DNA of 64,000 bases from Lacticaseibacillus casei DSM 20011 = JCM 1134 = ATCC 393 (GTDB lineage: Bacteria > Bacillota > Bacilli > Lactobacillales > Lactobacillaceae). Below the pieces are notes generated by a model. The model had not been told where the DNA came from. It saw nothing but the letters and a program-made list of their open reading frames with translations, and did no database searches. Location: NCBI RefSeq assembly GCF_000829055.1, contig NZ_AP012544.1, positions 1,612,001 through 1,676,000 of the forward strand, in the 5' to 3' direction. A program made the translations under genes and the position numbers. Shown one piece after another: positions 48,389-58,602 of the stretch (the first letter of the stretch is position 1; every line of letters begins with the position of its first letter).

Positions 48389-49711
48389 TCATTTAGTGAA
48401 TGATTCTTCATTGAGTAACGACTCATACGCCTTTTCGTACTTTTGAATATCGCCGGCGCCCATGAAGACAACAACCGCGTGATGGAACTTGAGCAGTGGT
48501 CGCATGTCTTCCTGATGGATCACCGCAGCGCCTTTGATTTGGGCCACAACGTCCTCTGACCGAAGGTTGCCATTTTTTTCACGGGCAGAACTGAAAATCG
48601 GTGTCAGGAACGTTTGATCAGCCTGGCTCAGCACTTGAACATATTGTGGTTCGTAGGCTTTGGTTCGACTATAAGTATGGGGTTGGAAAACCGCAATGAT
48701 CGCTTTATCAGGATACTTTTGGCGGGCTGCATCCAGCGTGGCCTTAATTTCATTAGGATGATGGGCATAATCGTCCACGATGATCATATCCTTGAGATCC
48801 TTTTCGGCAAAGCGCCGTTTGACCCCGCCGAAGTTTCCCAGTTCACGGGCAATTAACCCAGCATCAAGCTTCTCCATATGGGCGACTGCAACAACGGCCA
48901 ACGCATTGAGGACACTGTGTTCGCCAAACAATGGAACAAAGAAGTGGCCGATTAGCTGATCGTGGAAATAGGCATCAAAACTGCTGCCTTTAGTGTCGCG
49001 ATCCACGTTCCGCGCCTGAAAATCGTCCCGATCACTAGTACCGTAATAATAAACCGGCACCTTAGCCTTTAATTTGCGTAACCATGGATCATCACCCCAG
49101 GCCACGATCGCTTTTTGAACCTGATTAGCCTCAGTTTCAAAAGCATCGTAGACATCTTCAAAGCCGTGATAATAGTCAGGATGATCAAAGTCGATGTTCG
49201 TCATGATCATGTAATCGGGATGATAAGCCAAGAAATGCCGCCGATATTCGTCCGCTTCAAAAACAAAGAATTTTGAATCGCGCACGCCTTTGCCGGTACC
49301 ATCACCGATCAAATAACTGGTTTTGGCAACACCACTTAACGTGTGGGCCAGCAACCCCGTTGTACTGGTTTTGCCATGGGCGCCGGCAACCCCGATGCTG
49401 GTATAACCCTTAATCAATTGGCCGAGGAACTCATGGTAGCGATAAATGGTCAGCCCCATCGCCTTGGCCTGCTTGATTTCTGGATGATCCTCGGTAAAAC
49501 TGTTGCCGGCAATGACGGTGTAGCCTGGCTTCAGATTGGCAGGATCAAATGGTAGCATGGTGATTCCGGCTGCTGCCAAACTTTTTTGTGTAAATGTGTA
49601 CTGGGTAATATCACTGCCCAACACCTTGTGGCCCAAATCATGTAGCACCAGTGCCAACGCACTCATTCCTGAGCCTTTGATACCAATAAAATAATAGGTT
49701 GCCTCTGTCAT
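48389..49711 (-). CDS. murC: UDP-N-acetylmuramate-L-alanine ligase
   Basis: A 440-residue Mur ligase that adds L-Ala to UDP-MurNAc in peptidoglycan synthesis. The N-terminal nucleotide fold has [21 protein letters not shown], the ATP loop is [14 protein letters not shown], and [14 protein letters not shown] follows in the C-terminal part. The ATG overlaps the sftA stop. Confidence 0.97.
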   Translation of the reverse strand: MTEATYYFIGIKGSGMSALALVLHDLGHKVLGSDITQYTFTQKSLAAAGITMLPFDPANLKPGYTVIAGNSFTEDHPEIKQAKAMGLTIYRYHEFLGQLIKGYTSIGVAGAHGKTSTTGLLAHTLSGVAKTSYLIGDGTGKGVRDSKFFVFEADEYRRHFLAYHPDYMIMTNIDFDHPDYYHGFEDVYDAFETEANQVQKAIVAWGDDPWLRKLKAKVPVYYYGTSDRDDFQARNVDRDTKGSSFDAYFHDQLIGHFFVPLFGEHSVLNALAVVAVAHMEKLDAGLIARELGNFGGVKRRFAEKDLKDMIIVDDYAHHPNEIKATLDAARQKYPDKAIIAVFQPHTYSRTKAYEPQYVQVLSQADQTFLTPIFSSAREKNGNLRSEDVVAQIKGAAVIHQEDMRPLLKFHHAVVVFMGAGDIQKYEKAYESLLNEESFTK

Positions 49712-52083
49712 GACGATTGTTCCTCTTTCTTTGCTTGTGTGTAATAAACTTCACGCGGTTTGGCGCCTTTAGCTGCCGACACCAGATGCCGAGCTTCCAG
49801 TGTATCAATGAGATTTGCCGCGCGATTATACCCGATTGAAAAGATGCGCTGCAGTTTAGATGTCGAAATGTGGCGTTCACCAGCCAGGTAGTCCAAAACA
49901 TCGGGCATAAGCTCATCTTCATGGGCATTGCTGGCTTCGGCTTCAGCCGACTTGACAAGTCCTGCTGGATCAAATAAGTACCGCGGTCCTTGCCGCGCCT
50001 TCACATAATCTACAATTTGATCGATTTCCCGATCGACAAACGTACCTTGCAGTCGAATCGGCTGACTGGCACCGTTGCCTAAGTACAACATGTCGCCGCG
50101 GCCTAAAAGCCGTTCTGCGCCAGCGGTATCGATAATGGTCCGCGAGTCAATTTGACTGGCGGTCATGAAGGCAATTCGCGTTGGAATATTATTCTTAATC
50201 GTACCGGTGATCACATCAACACTAGGACGTTGGGTGGCAACCAGCAAATGAATACCTGCCGCACGCGCCTTGGCGGTGATCCGCGCAATATCGTCTTGAA
50301 TCTCGCTACCAGCTGCCAACATCAAATCCGCCAACTCATCAATAATAATGACCAAATACGGCAACACTTGGTTATATTCTTGATGGCGCTTAGCCTTCGC
50401 ATTAAATTGTTCCAGATTACGAACGCCGGCCGCTGCGAGCTTCTTATAACGGTCATTCATCGTGGTAACAACCCACTTCAACGCCGCGCTGGCAGCTTTA
50501 GGATCGGAGATAACCGGCGACACCAGATGTGGTAAGCCATTATATCCAGCAAGCTCAACGGCCTTAGGATCGATCAAAAGCAAACGAACTTGCTGTGGTG
50601 TGGCTTTGTACAGCAACGAAACCAGCAAGCTATTGATAAAGACCGACTTACCCGATCCAGTCGCACCGGCAATCAACCCGTGCGGCATTTTGGCCAGATT
50701 TGTGACGACTGGCTGACCAAAAAGATCCACCCCAAGTGCAATGGTCAAAGGCGATTTTGCTTGTTGAAAGGCGGGAGTATCGAGCACTTCCCGCAACATG
50801 ACCGGTCGCGGTTTCAAATTGGGGATTTCGATGCCAACCGTATTTTTCCCGGGAATCGGAGCTTCAATGCGGATGTCTTTGGCAGCAAGTGCCAGTTTAA
50901 GGTCATCATTCAAGTTGGTGATTTTGCTAACCTTCACCCCGCTTGCCAGACTGACCTGAAATTGCGTCACGGTGGGACCGATTGTATGAGCAACCACATG
51001 CGCGTCCACGTTAAAAGCTTGAAGCGTTTGATCAAGTCGCTGGCGCTGTTGCAGCACCCACTCATGTTGAGCTGCCTGATCAGCCACAACTGGCGGCGAC
51101 AGTAAGTTTAATGGCGGAATGGTCTCTGTGGTGGCATCATCTGCACTAACCGCCGTAATAGGGTGTTCCGAGGTTGTCATTGACGCAGGCAGCCCGGCTG
51201 TTCCTGATTGCGATTGTGCTGTAGACGCCTCGCTTGCGCCTCGTGCTTCCGGTATTGACGGCGCAGACCGTGCACTTTCGGCATCCCTGCTTGCTACCGA
51301 CTTCGCCTTTTGTGCTGCTAACGCCTTGCGTAGTTTTTTGGCTTCATGCTTGTGTCTTAACGCCTCGATTCGGGCAGCTTTGCGGCTATTAGGCCCATGC
51401 GGTTTCGTCTCCTGCCCGGCATTGGCGGATGGCATCTTTGGCATTGATGAAATTTCCACTGACGGTGCAGATTTAACGTCTTCTTCGGTCGTCGCTTGCA
51501 CCTCTGCATCAGACGCCGGCTGCGGCTCAACTGGTTCGGCAATAGCTGCTGCAACGGCATGCGGCTTCTGCGGTTCACTTGCCTCATGAACAGCCGCGGC
51601 TTGGTCGCTTGCAACTGGTTCGGAAGCAGTTGTTGAAGTTGCCGCTGACGCCCCTTCTTCTTCGCTAACAGATTCCAATGGTGTCACCGCAATCGCTAAT
51701 GAATCAGCTTCAATCTGCTTACTTGGCTTGGTGCCATGACCCACAAAAAGATAAACGTTTTGCTCATCCGGCCTTAAAGCAGTCGCGATCTTCTGATAGT
51801 CAATCCGCTCTTTTGGCAGGGTTCGAACCGTACTATTCGGTGTTGTGAGACTCGCAATTCGATCGCGATCATGACTTGGCAACGGATGGCTCATGGCCCG
51901 CAAATCTGCCTGTGCTTCTGCAACTTTTCGCGGATTCACCGGTTTTTTCGGCGCGTGCGCCAGCTGCGGTGGCAAGTGATATGGCTCATCTTGCGGCTGC
52001 TTCCATTTCGAATTCGTTAATTCGGATTCAGGTGTTGGCAAGTTATTTTGATGTAAAAATGCCGGCCCATCATAATGTGCCAT
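49708..52083 (-). CDS. sftA: Soluble FtsK/SpoIIIE-family DNA translocase (SftA-like)
   Basis: A 791-residue FtsK/SpoIIIE motor without N-terminal membrane segments, the layout of Bacillus SftA, which clears chromosome ends from the division septum. Residues about 130-340 form a low-complexity Ala/Glu/Ser-rich linker. The motor has [15 protein letters not shown], Walker [16 protein letters not shown] (about 475-489), Walker [13 protein letters not shown] and [11 protein letters not shown]. The C-terminal gamma winged helix ([20 protein letters not shown]) should read KOPS-like sites. It overlaps murC by four bases. Confidence 0.92.
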   Translation of the reverse strand: MAHYDGPAFLHQNNLPTPESELTNSKWKQPQDEPYHLPPQLAHAPKKPVNPRKVAEAQADLRAMSHPLPSHDRDRIASLTTPNSTVRTLPKERIDYQKIATALRPDEQNVYLFVGHGTKPSKQIEADSLAIAVTPLESVSEEEGASAATSTTASEPVASDQAAAVHEASEPQKPHAVAAAIAEPVEPQPASDAEVQATTEEDVKSAPSVEISSMPKMPSANAGQETKPHGPNSRKAARIEALRHKHEAKKLRKALAAQKAKSVASRDAESARSAPSIPEARGASEASTAQSQSGTAGLPASMTTSEHPITAVSADDATTETIPPLNLLSPPVVADQAAQHEWVLQQRQRLDQTLQAFNVDAHVVAHTIGPTVTQFQVSLASGVKVSKITNLNDDLKLALAAKDIRIEAPIPGKNTVGIEIPNLKPRPVMLREVLDTPAFQQAKSPLTIALGVDLFGQPVVTNLAKMPHGLIAGATGSGKSVFINSLLVSLLYKATPQQVRLLLIDPKAVELAGYNGLPHLVSPVISDPKAASAALKWVVTTMNDRYKKLAAAGVRNLEQFNAKAKRHQEYNQVLPYLVIIIDELADLMLAAGSEIQDDIARITAKARAAGIHLLVATQRPSVDVITGTIKNNIPTRIAFMTASQIDSRTIIDTAGAERLLGRGDMLYLGNGASQPIRLQGTFVDREIDQIVDYVKARQGPRYLFDPAGLVKSAEAEASNAHEDELMPDVLDYLAGERHISTSKLQRIFSIGYNRAANLIDTLEARHLVSAAKGAKPREVYYTQAKKEEQSS

Positions 52084-52190
52084 GATTGAATCCCCTTTTT
52101 ATCGTGTTTTAACAGTGTCTCCATTTTAGCATACGCACCGGTTCCCCGAATCCTTGATCTATAAAAATAATCTTTTCCTCATAACGCGCT

Positions 52191-52231
52191 CACAAAAAAT
52201 CGACTCAAGCATCATTGCACTTAAGTCGATT
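52191..52231 (-). terminator. Intrinsic terminator after ytpR
   Basis: AATCGACT (52198-52205) pairs with AGTCGATT (52224-52231) with further inner pairs, followed by a T-run on the minus strand. Confidence 0.85.
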
Positions 52232-52254
52232 TACAATCTACCTTGAATGTTCTA

Positions 52255-52893
52255 TTAGGCTTGTGCAGCCACCACTTTAGCGGCTTCTTTAGCATCAAAC
52301 GGAGTACCGGCAGCCAGTTCATCTGGCATCACGAGAATACCGCGTCGTTGTGGTGCCCCTGGAATAGCTAACTCTCGGGCGCTGCTGATCATGCCGTAAG
52401 AGGCAACGCCACGCAAAGAGCCGGGCCAGATGATCTTACCATCTGGCATCATCGCACCAGGCAGTGCCACCACGACCGTTTGTCCTAAAGCTGCGTTGGG
52501 CGCGCCGCAAACAATCCGCACCTGCTTCTCACCAATATCAACCTGCGCCACATGTAGATGGTCAGCATCAGGATGGTCCTTGAAATCGACAATTTTGCCA
52601 ATCACAAACTTGGGCTTGTCATCTGCTTCAAGCTGGCCCGGCAACCCTGCTTCTTGAATAGCAGCATTTAGTTTCGCCACTTGTTCTTTGGTCAACTTAA
52701 CCTGACCTTTGCTTGTTAAAGAACCCAGCCATTGACTGACCTTGAAAAAGTTATAGCCGATCACCTGATTTTGGTCATTTAAGATCGCCACAACGTCCCC
52801 ATTTTGCTGCGTTGTCTGTGTCGTAGTATCCGGCCCTGTGATCGCAATTAACGTATCGCCGAATGCTGATTGATTATAACTGGTAATAAGCAT
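52255..52893 (-). CDS. ytpR: YtpR-family tRNA-binding-domain protein
   Basis: A 212-residue protein with an N-terminal DUF4479-type segment and a C-terminal tRNA-binding OB fold (VIGKIVDFKDHPDADHLHVA, RIVCGAPNAALGQ), similar to the N-terminus of PheT. ATG at 52893 has GGAGG upstream. Its exact role is not established. It is co-transcribed with the thioredoxin-like gene. Confidence 0.9.
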   Translation of the reverse strand: MLITSYNQSAFGDTLIAITGPDTTTQTTQQNGDVVAILNDQNQVIGYNFFKVSQWLGSLTSKGQVKLTKEQVAKLNAAIQEAGLPGQLEADDKPKFVIGKIVDFKDHPDADHLHVAQVDIGEKQVRIVCGAPNAALGQTVVVALPGAMMPDGKIIWPGSLRGVASYGMISSARELAIPGAPQRRGILVMPDELAAGTPFDAKEAAKVVAAQA

Positions 52894-52907
52894 GCGTACC
52901 TCCAAAA

Positions 52908-53225
52908 TTAATGCAAGCCGTTGATAAAGTCCTCGACTTGTTGTTTCGTTTTACGATCTTTATTGACAAAACGGCCGACTTCCTTGCCGTCATTAAAAGC
53001 AATAAAGCTAGGAATGCCGAAGACACCCATGTCCTGGGCAACCTCTAGATTCTTATCACGATCAACCGCGACAAATTCATAGTCCGGAAAATCTTTTTCG
53101 ATTTCTGGCATTGCCGGTTTGATGAAGCGGCAATCCGAGCACCAATCTGCAGAGAAGAACAGCATTTTCTTGCCTGGTTTTTTAACCTCATCCAAAATTG
53201 CTGTATTCGATCCAAGTTCTTTCAT
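52908..53225 (-). CDS. Thioredoxin-like protein (YtpP-like)
   Basis: A 105-residue thioredoxin-fold protein with the redox motif FSADWCSDCRF in place of WCGPC, and the cis-Pro loop VFGIPSF. ATG at 53225 suits the AAAGGA site better than an ATG three codons upstream. Its position next to ytpR matches Bacillus ytpP. It is probably a general thiol reductant; partners are unknown. Confidence 0.88.
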   Translation of the reverse strand: MKELGSNTAILDEVKKPGKKMLFFSADWCSDCRFIKPAMPEIEKDFPDYEFVAVDRDKNLEVAQDMGVFGIPSFIAFNDGKEVGRFVNKDRKTKQQVEDFINGLH

Positions 53226-53387
53226 AGCCAACATCCTTTCACTTACTATTTAAAAGTAACTATAACAGGAAAATCGCATTGGTGCAATGTCACTTCATAT
53301 TAGTTACATTATACTTAAGTTAGACGTTTAGCCACAAGCTGATAACTGAAAAAAGTCGTCGCATCTTTTGCGTTAAGGAGGGCTATC

Positions 53388-53729
53388 ATGCGAGTTTCGA
53401 AATTAAGATCGTCTTTTGCTGTCTGGCTAGCAGCCGGCATCATCTCAGCTGGAACATCGGTGTTGATCCATCATCGACTTTATTACCGAACCATCCCTAA
53501 TCGGCTTCTAGCCAACATTAAAGCCGGTTTCGCAAACCGCGGAACCATTGAGAACAGTTGGATTGCCATGTATCCGACAACGATTGAAACGCCTGGTCAG
53601 CACCATATCCGGGTTTATACAGGTGGCCTGACGATACGGCAACACCATACACACCAACAATTTGAATTTGCGGTACAACCCGATGGCCATTTATGGCGAC
53701 TCCACCAACTTCACTTGGTTGAAAACTAA
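53388..53729 (+). CDS. Small membrane-anchored protein (YtzB/PepSY-like)
   Basis: A 113-residue protein with an N-terminal hydrophobic anchor ([17 protein letters not shown], about residues 11-28) and a small extracellular domain, preceded by TAAGGAGG. Placed between the ytpP-like gene and trmB, it matches the position of B. subtilis ytzB. Family assignment relies mostly on position. It is convergent with trmB and overlaps its stop by four bases. Confidence 0.65.
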   Translation: MRVSKLRSSFAVWLAAGIISAGTSVLIHHRLYYRTIPNRLLANIKAGFANRGTIENSWIAMYPTTIETPGQHHIRVYTGGLTIRQHHTHQQFEFAVQPDGHLWRLHQLHLVEN

Positions 53730-54364
53730 AAATGCGCGACTAACTCGTAAATCCGGCCGCCGTCAGCCCTGAACTTCTCCTCATACTCGGTTGGCACATT
53801 ATCGGTAACGCGCTTGTCGTGATGAAGATCAAGCGACACGAGGTCAAAGGTCATGCCAAAGTTATTCATGCTCACCAACGAATATTCAAAAAGCCCTTGA
53901 TTATCGGTCTTAAACTGCAGCAACGCGTTTGGTTTCATAATTGCTTGATATTGCCGCAAAAAGTCGCGATAAGTCAGCCGTCTTTTTTCGTGTCTGGTTT
54001 TTGGCCATGGATCGGAAAAGTTCAAAAACAAACCGCTAATTTCACCATCAGCAAAATAATCAGTTAAATCGGCGCCATCGCCTAAAACGAGCTGAAGATT
54101 AGGCAGTTTTAACGCCACCTGCTTCTTTAGAATCATGGCAATGGCCGCCTCCTGCAATTCCAAAGCGATGAAATTATATTCCGGATGGGCTTGAGCCATG
54201 GCAACAATAAACTGCCCTTTGCCAGAGCCGACTTCAAGATATAGTGGCTGCTCCTGATCAAATCGTGTCTGCCACTGACCGGGCATTTTTTCTGGCCGTA
54301 CGAGGATCATCTCTGGATGAGCCTCAATCAATGGTTTGGCCCATGTTTTGTTACGTAATCGCAT
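53726..54364 (-). CDS. trmB: tRNA (guanine-N7-)-methyltransferase
   Basis: A 212-residue TrmB that methylates G46 in the tRNA variable loop using SAM. Motif I is [15 protein letters not shown], followed by FIALELQ and the [15 protein letters not shown] signature. Repeat copy B and the ytmP terminator lie upstream, so trmB probably has its own promoter in the gap. Confidence 0.96.
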   Translation of the reverse strand: MRLRNKTWAKPLIEAHPEMILVRPEKMPGQWQTRFDQEQPLYLEVGSGKGQFIVAMAQAHPEYNFIALELQEAAIAMILKKQVALKLPNLQLVLGDGADLTDYFADGEISGLFLNFSDPWPKTRHEKRRLTYRDFLRQYQAIMKPNALLQFKTDNQGLFEYSLVSMNNFGMTFDLVSLDLHHDKRVTDNVPTEYEEKFRADGGRIYELVAHF

Positions 54365-54451
54365 TGGTATCGTTTCCTTATCTTTGAGTATTGTTTAATG
54401 CGGTGATTTTTTGAGTTAACTTGCATATTTGTTTAGGGCTGGTGGCTGCCG

Positions 54452-54573
54452 TAACGCGTTCGCCGGCGCAGAAGCCTGCACATAAGGGCCTTAAACCTGA
54501 ATGGCCAAAGACCAGCCATTCAGGTTCAAGGCCACTTATGCTCCGGCTTCTAACCGCGCCGGCTCACGCTCAA
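54452..54573. repeat. Long-hairpin repeat, copy B
   Basis: The second copy of the 122-bp element at 29313-29434. The inner stem is 54489-54505 / 54515-54531 (17 bp, one mismatch), the second stem CATAAG/CTTATG (54481-54486 / 54535-54540), the third AGAAG/CTTCT (54470-54474 / 54547-54551), and an outer GCCGGCGC/GCGCCGGC stem is better preserved than in copy A. It lies between trmB and ytmP. Confidence 0.88.
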
Positions 54574-54574
54574 C

Positions 54575-54623
54575 AAATCAAAAGACCCGCGACAAAGCCA
54601 TTTTGCCACAGGCCTTTTGATTT
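54575..54623 (-). terminator. Probable terminator after ytmP
   Basis: AAATCAAAAG (54575-54584) and CTTTTGATTT (54614-54623) form a 10-bp inverted repeat just downstream of the ytmP stop. The T-run lies within the 3' arm, so strength is uncertain. Confidence 0.55.
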
Positions 54624-54641
54624 GCTACTTGTTGCACCACT

Positions 54642-55415
54642 TCAATGTGTGGATTGCAGTACTTCGAACTGGCGCAGGGCTTTTGCCACTTCATCCGATC
54701 GCTGATGTAACGCGGCGGTCTTCATATCGCTTAATAAGTGCAGGTCACTGTACCAATAAAGCCGATGTTGCAAATGATCATCCACGTTTGCCCCGTAAGC
54801 TGCTAGGAACGCCGGCCACGTGTCGTGGTTACCATAATGCGCCATGACATCGGCAAGATCATAAGCCGGATCGCCCAGCGCCACTTGCTCCCAATCAACT
54901 AAATACAGGCGGCCGTTTGCTCGCAGCCAATTTTTGTGATTCAGGTCGCCGTGGCAGACACTTTGCACGGTCACCCGCGGCACCCAGCGTTGGATCTCCG
55001 CCAGTGCCTGCTCCACTCGCGGTTGGGCCGCGAGATTTTCGGGAAAGTTTTGTAACAACGATTGGCGTAACTGATCAGGATCCAACACCTGACCGCCAAC
55101 TTGGCGAAGCATTCGCTTTAATAAACTTGAGTGGTGCACCTTTGCTAACATGCTGGCGACGACCGGCTGCATCATTTGCTCGCGGGTCAACGTTTCGCCG
55201 TCTAACCATTCTTGTGCGGTTAACACATCGCCGGTACTGACCCGGCGCGTCCATAGCAACCGCGGGGTGATGTGTTCAACTGAAAGTGCCGCAAGAAATG
55301 GTGACGCGTTACGTTTAAGGAAATATTTTTGATTCGCATAAACCCCAAGAAACGCACTTCCGGTGGAACCGCCTGCAGGCTGCAGGGACCACCCGGCATC
55401 TAATTCAAACTCCAT
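54642..55415 (-). CDS. ytmP: Choline/aminoglycoside-kinase-fold phosphotransferase (YtmP-like)
   Basis: A 257-residue APH-fold kinase. The catalytic loop is CHGDLNHKNWL (about residue 160) and the metal-binding Asp follows in YLVDWEQVALGDPAYDLA. ATG at 55415 has AAGGAG upstream. It is adjacent to trmB as in Bacillus. The substrate is unknown; the order matches a housekeeping locus and not an antibiotic-resistance gene. Confidence 0.88.
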   Translation of the reverse strand: MEFELDAGWSLQPAGGSTGSAFLGVYANQKYFLKRNASPFLAALSVEHITPRLLWTRRVSTGDVLTAQEWLDGETLTREQMMQPVVASMLAKVHHSSLLKRMLRQVGGQVLDPDQLRQSLLQNFPENLAAQPRVEQALAEIQRWVPRVTVQSVCHGDLNHKNWLRANGRLYLVDWEQVALGDPAYDLADVMAHYGNHDTWPAFLAAYGANVDDHLQHRLYWYSDLHLLSDMKTAALHQRSDEVAKALRQFEVLQSTH

Positions 55416-55624
55416 AGGCACTACTCCTTATATCTGGCCGCAGGAATGGTTCTAGTCATCAAAAAGACACTCCCAGGCGCTCGTGCGTCCACATTTCATA
55501 TTACTAAGTTGCGATTTACCCGTCAAGACTAACTGCCAATTGCAGCTGACCTGACGAAATACGCAGGCTTTTCATTTTCCACCGAACGTTTTTGATTTGA
55601 CTTAGAGCTGTCAGCAAAACAGGA

Positions 55625-56839
55625 TTAAATCATGACGTGATGCTGTTTTAACCGCATGCGCGCATACCAGCGGGTAAATGCCCAGACGAAAAGTCCCCCG
55701 CCGATGAAGATTGACCCGGCTGCCAACCATTGCAGCCGAACAAGTGTCACAAGCGTAAATGTCAGTACTTCAATCAACAGCAAAACCGTTAACAGCTGCT
55801 CAAACGCAGCCGGCTTCTGCTCAGGCGCCACGGGATACAAATGCACAAAGACAATATCATCATACTGATAATAAAACGGTAACAGTTGGAACCCGACCAT
55901 GTAAAGAAACAAGATGGCAAAGCCCAGCACCAGCCACCACGGTGACAAAACGGCCACGATCACGGCACCGATGACGAGTAAACGCACATACAAACCAAGG
56001 TATTCGCCGCCGCGCAAAAAGCCACGCAAATACAGGAATAGCCATGTCGTTGCCTGCTGGGGCTTGACCAGTTTCAACAAGCCATCCAGATATCGGCGTC
56101 GATGGACACTGTTGGCTAAGCCAGGCACATCGGTAAAGAGATTGTAAAACCGATACAGCCGCCCCATTCGTGCCTCTTCCAAGCTAATTAAAGCGGAAAA
56201 ATTCAATTGTCCTTGGTCAAGCACCGATTTTAACTGCCATCTAAAAACAAGATCCAAGATTAACGCCACCAAAAGCGTCATGGCAGGATGAAGGTAAAAT
56301 CCGCCAAACAAGGCGATGAACGCAATGCTAAGCAGTATAAGCCGCTGGTGATGCCAGCGAATCGGCAGGTGGTACCGCTGTAAAAACTGCAACCACAAAT
56401 CGAGATCTTTAAACAACCACAAGGACACGAGCAATGCCATCGTTCCGCTTGCCGGATCCTGACCAAGCTGCGCAAATAACGGCCACATCGCTAAACTCGT
56501 AAACGTCAACAAGACGCCAGGTAGGATCATGCTATAATGGCGTGCCTTCAACAAATAAGCTTTAAAGGCTTCGGCTTTTGGCAACAAGAAAATTTGATCC
56601 GGTGCTTCCGCAAGCGTGGCCAGCTGACCAAGGCTCAGAAAGCCGGTGAAAATCAGAGCCAGTCCTAAAGCAAGCCATCCAGAAGGTTGCAAGGTTTTAA
56701 CAATTTGACTATATGCATAAAGCGCATCGCCAAACAAAATCAGCAAAATCAAAACGAAATGATCGTTAAACACCAACCGCAAATATTTTTGCTGTTCTTG
56801 CACATGTTGACGGAGACGGGTTCGCCACAACTTGATCAT
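55625..56839 (-). CDS. ecsB: ABC transporter permease EcsB
   Basis: A 404-residue polytopic membrane protein of the EcsB family, paired with the ATPase EcsA. Several hydrophobic segments are visible (for example VLILLILFGDALYAY, WLALGLALIFTGFLSL and many more to the C-terminus). Loss of Ecs in Bacillus affects secretion, competence and intramembrane proteolysis; the transported substrate is unclear. It overlaps ecsA by four bases. Confidence 0.9.
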   Translation of the reverse strand: MIKLWRTRLRQHVQEQQKYLRLVFNDHFVLILLILFGDALYAYSQIVKTLQPSGWLALGLALIFTGFLSLGQLATLAEAPDQIFLLPKAEAFKAYLLKARHYSMILPGVLLTFTSLAMWPLFAQLGQDPASGTMALLVSLWLFKDLDLWLQFLQRYHLPIRWHHQRLILLSIAFIALFGGFYLHPAMTLLVALILDLVFRWQLKSVLDQGQLNFSALISLEEARMGRLYRFYNLFTDVPGLANSVHRRRYLDGLLKLVKPQQATTWLFLYLRGFLRGGEYLGLYVRLLVIGAVIVAVLSPWWLVLGFAILFLYMVGFQLLPFYYQYDDIVFVHLYPVAPEQKPAAFEQLLTVLLLIEVLTFTLVTLVRLQWLAAGSIFIGGGLFVWAFTRWYARMRLKQHHVMI

Positions 56840-57567
56840 GCTTTTTCCTCCGTCATCTTCATGTAAATATCATCCAGGCTGCCGTCCTGCAAACCGAATT
56901 GTTGCTTCAGGGAGGCCATGTCGCCGGTCGCCCGCACTTTTCCGGATTTGATCAACACAAACTCATCAGCATACTGCTGGGCGGTTGCCAGGATATGCGT
57001 TGACATGAGCACCGATGCCCCTTGCTGCTTTTTAGCCGTGACGATGTCCAAAAGATCATGAATGGCCAATGGATCAAGGCCGGTAAACGGTTCGTCGATG
57101 ATGAACAATTGGGCGTGCGTCATAAACGCCGCCACAATCATCACTTTTTGTTGCATGCCTTTTGAAAATTTAGCCGGAAACCAGTCCAGCTTGTTGTCAA
57201 GGCGGAACCTTTTCAGCATCGCATCGGCTTCGCGCCAGGCTGTGTCTTTATCGAGGTCGTAAGCCATGATCGTCATGTCAAGATGTTCGCGCAGCGTCAA
57301 CTCGGGATAAAGCACCGGAGTTTCGGGGACATAAGCTAGGCTTGCGCGAAACCCGGTCGGATCGGTTTTGAGCGTTTTGCCATCTAAGTCAATCGTGCCG
57401 GCTTGTGGCGTCAGTAAACCGATAATATGTTTAATGGTTGTCGATTTGCCTGCTCCGTTGAGGCCGATCAACCCGACAATTTTGCCTGAAGGTACCGAGA
57501 AGCTGATGTCTTTTAGAATTGTTAAATTGCCGTAACCGCCAGTGAGTCCATCAATTGTTAAAGTCAT
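56836..57567 (-). CDS. ecsA: ABC transporter ATP-binding protein EcsA
   Basis: A 243-residue ABC ATPase. Walker A is GLNGAGKSTTIKHI (about residues 36-49), the signature is FSKGMQQKV, and Walker B with its Glu is LFIIDEPFTGLD, followed by the H-loop STHILA. It is divergent from hit, as in other Firmicutes, and pairs with EcsB. Confidence 0.94.
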   Translation of the reverse strand: MTLTIDGLTGGYGNLTILKDISFSVPSGKIVGLIGLNGAGKSTTIKHIIGLLTPQAGTIDLDGKTLKTDPTGFRASLAYVPETPVLYPELTLREHLDMTIMAYDLDKDTAWREADAMLKRFRLDNKLDWFPAKFSKGMQQKVMIVAAFMTHAQLFIIDEPFTGLDPLAIHDLLDIVTAKKQQGASVLMSTHILATAQQYADEFVLIKSGKVRATGDMASLKQQFGLQDGSLDDIYMKMTEEKA

Positions 57568-57664
57568 CTTACCAGTCCCTATCTGTATAATTTCAGTTAG
57601 GGATATGATAGCATGAAATCAAGGTTTCTATTAACAAAAGCGTAAGCAGAAATGAGGCAAGGAC

Positions 57665-58099
57665 ATGATTGATTGCATTTTTTGTAAAATTGTTCGCAAT
57701 GAGATTCCCAACGTTACGGTTTATGAAGACTATGTCGTGAAGGCGTTTTTGGATATCACGCAGGTTACGCCGGGCCATACGTTAATCGTACCTAAGAAAC
57801 ACGTTCCCGATATTTTTGCCTATGATACCGACCTGGCCGCCGCAGTTTTTGAACGGGTGCCTAAAATTGCCCGGGCGATTAAGGCAAGCAACCCGGCCAT
57901 CAAAGGCATGAACATTTTGAACAATAACGGCAAAGTTGCTTATCAAAGCGTCTTTCATTCACATATCCACTTGATCCCGCGCTACAGCGATCAAGACGAC
58001 TTCGGTATGCATTTCGGTGACCACAGCGCTCAGTACGATAATGCCAAGCTTGAGGCAGTCGCCGCCAAAATTCGCAACCAGCTGGAGGCACAAGCATGA
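57665..58099 (+). CDS. hit: HIT-family protein (Hit/HinT-like)
   Basis: A 144-residue histidine-triad nucleotide hydrolase. The N-terminus holds CIFCKIVRNEIP and the active site is HSHIHLIPR (about residue 98). ATG at 57665 has a GAGGCAAGG site. It overlaps ytxH by four bases. Confidence 0.94.
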   Translation: MIDCIFCKIVRNEIPNVTVYEDYVVKAFLDITQVTPGHTLIVPKKHVPDIFAYDTDLAAAVFERVPKIARAIKASNPAIKGMNILNNNGKVAYQSVFHSHIHLIPRYSDQDDFGMHFGDHSAQYDNAKLEAVAAKIRNQLEAQA

Positions 58100-58455
58100 A
58101 ATTTCGTCACGGCTTTTTATTAGGTGCGGTTGCCGGTACGATTTATGGAATATTAACGGCAAAAAAAACCGGTCCGCAACGGCAACAGGAGATCGCGGCT
58201 TATTTTAACGGCGTTGCAAATGGCGTCACCCAAGTTCGCCAAAGCATCAACCACCTCAGTGAGACGCTAACGAACTTGTCCGCTGAAGTTGATCAAACGC
58301 TCAAGCCAGCCATGAAAGACATTACCAACAGCGTCGAAACTTTCGAATTCGAAACGGCACCGCGCACGGACGCGATCCAGGAACATCTCGACAAGATCAA
58401 TGAGGCAGTCAGCGATCTTGGCACCAAAGCACCGACGTCTACAGCAAAACCTTAA
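58096..58455 (+). CDS. YtxH-like protein
   Basis: A 119-residue protein with one short hydrophobic N-terminal segment (GFLLGAVAGTIYGILTA) and a helical remainder (NHLSETLTNLSAEVDQTLKP), typical of YtxH-like proteins. The start overlaps the hit stop (ATGA). Its function is unknown to me. Confidence 0.7.
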   Translation: MKFRHGFLLGAVAGTIYGILTAKKTGPQRQQEIAAYFNGVANGVTQVRQSINHLSETLTNLSAEVDQTLKPAMKDITNSVETFEFETAPRTDAIQEHLDKINEAVSDLGTKAPTSTAKP

Positions 58456-58602
58456 CTAAAACATTGAAAATGGCCTAAGTAGTTGTCGCCAAGCCGTGAC
58501 GGATTATTGAAAGTTATGTGAAGATCGGCGTATGGCGATAAGTTATGGTATAGTAGACGGCAGTGTTAAACAGAAACTTTTTAGATTAGGATGTGTGATT
58601 GC

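Noticed and set aside
51119..51589. 156-codon Ala/Ser-rich frame opposite sftA
   Set aside because: It is the antisense of the low-complexity linker, whose composition leaves several frames open.
54642..55415. Antibiotic-resistance phosphotransferase
   Set aside because: The kinase fold is shared with resistance enzymes, but the position next to trmB and the overall sequence fit the housekeeping YtmP family.
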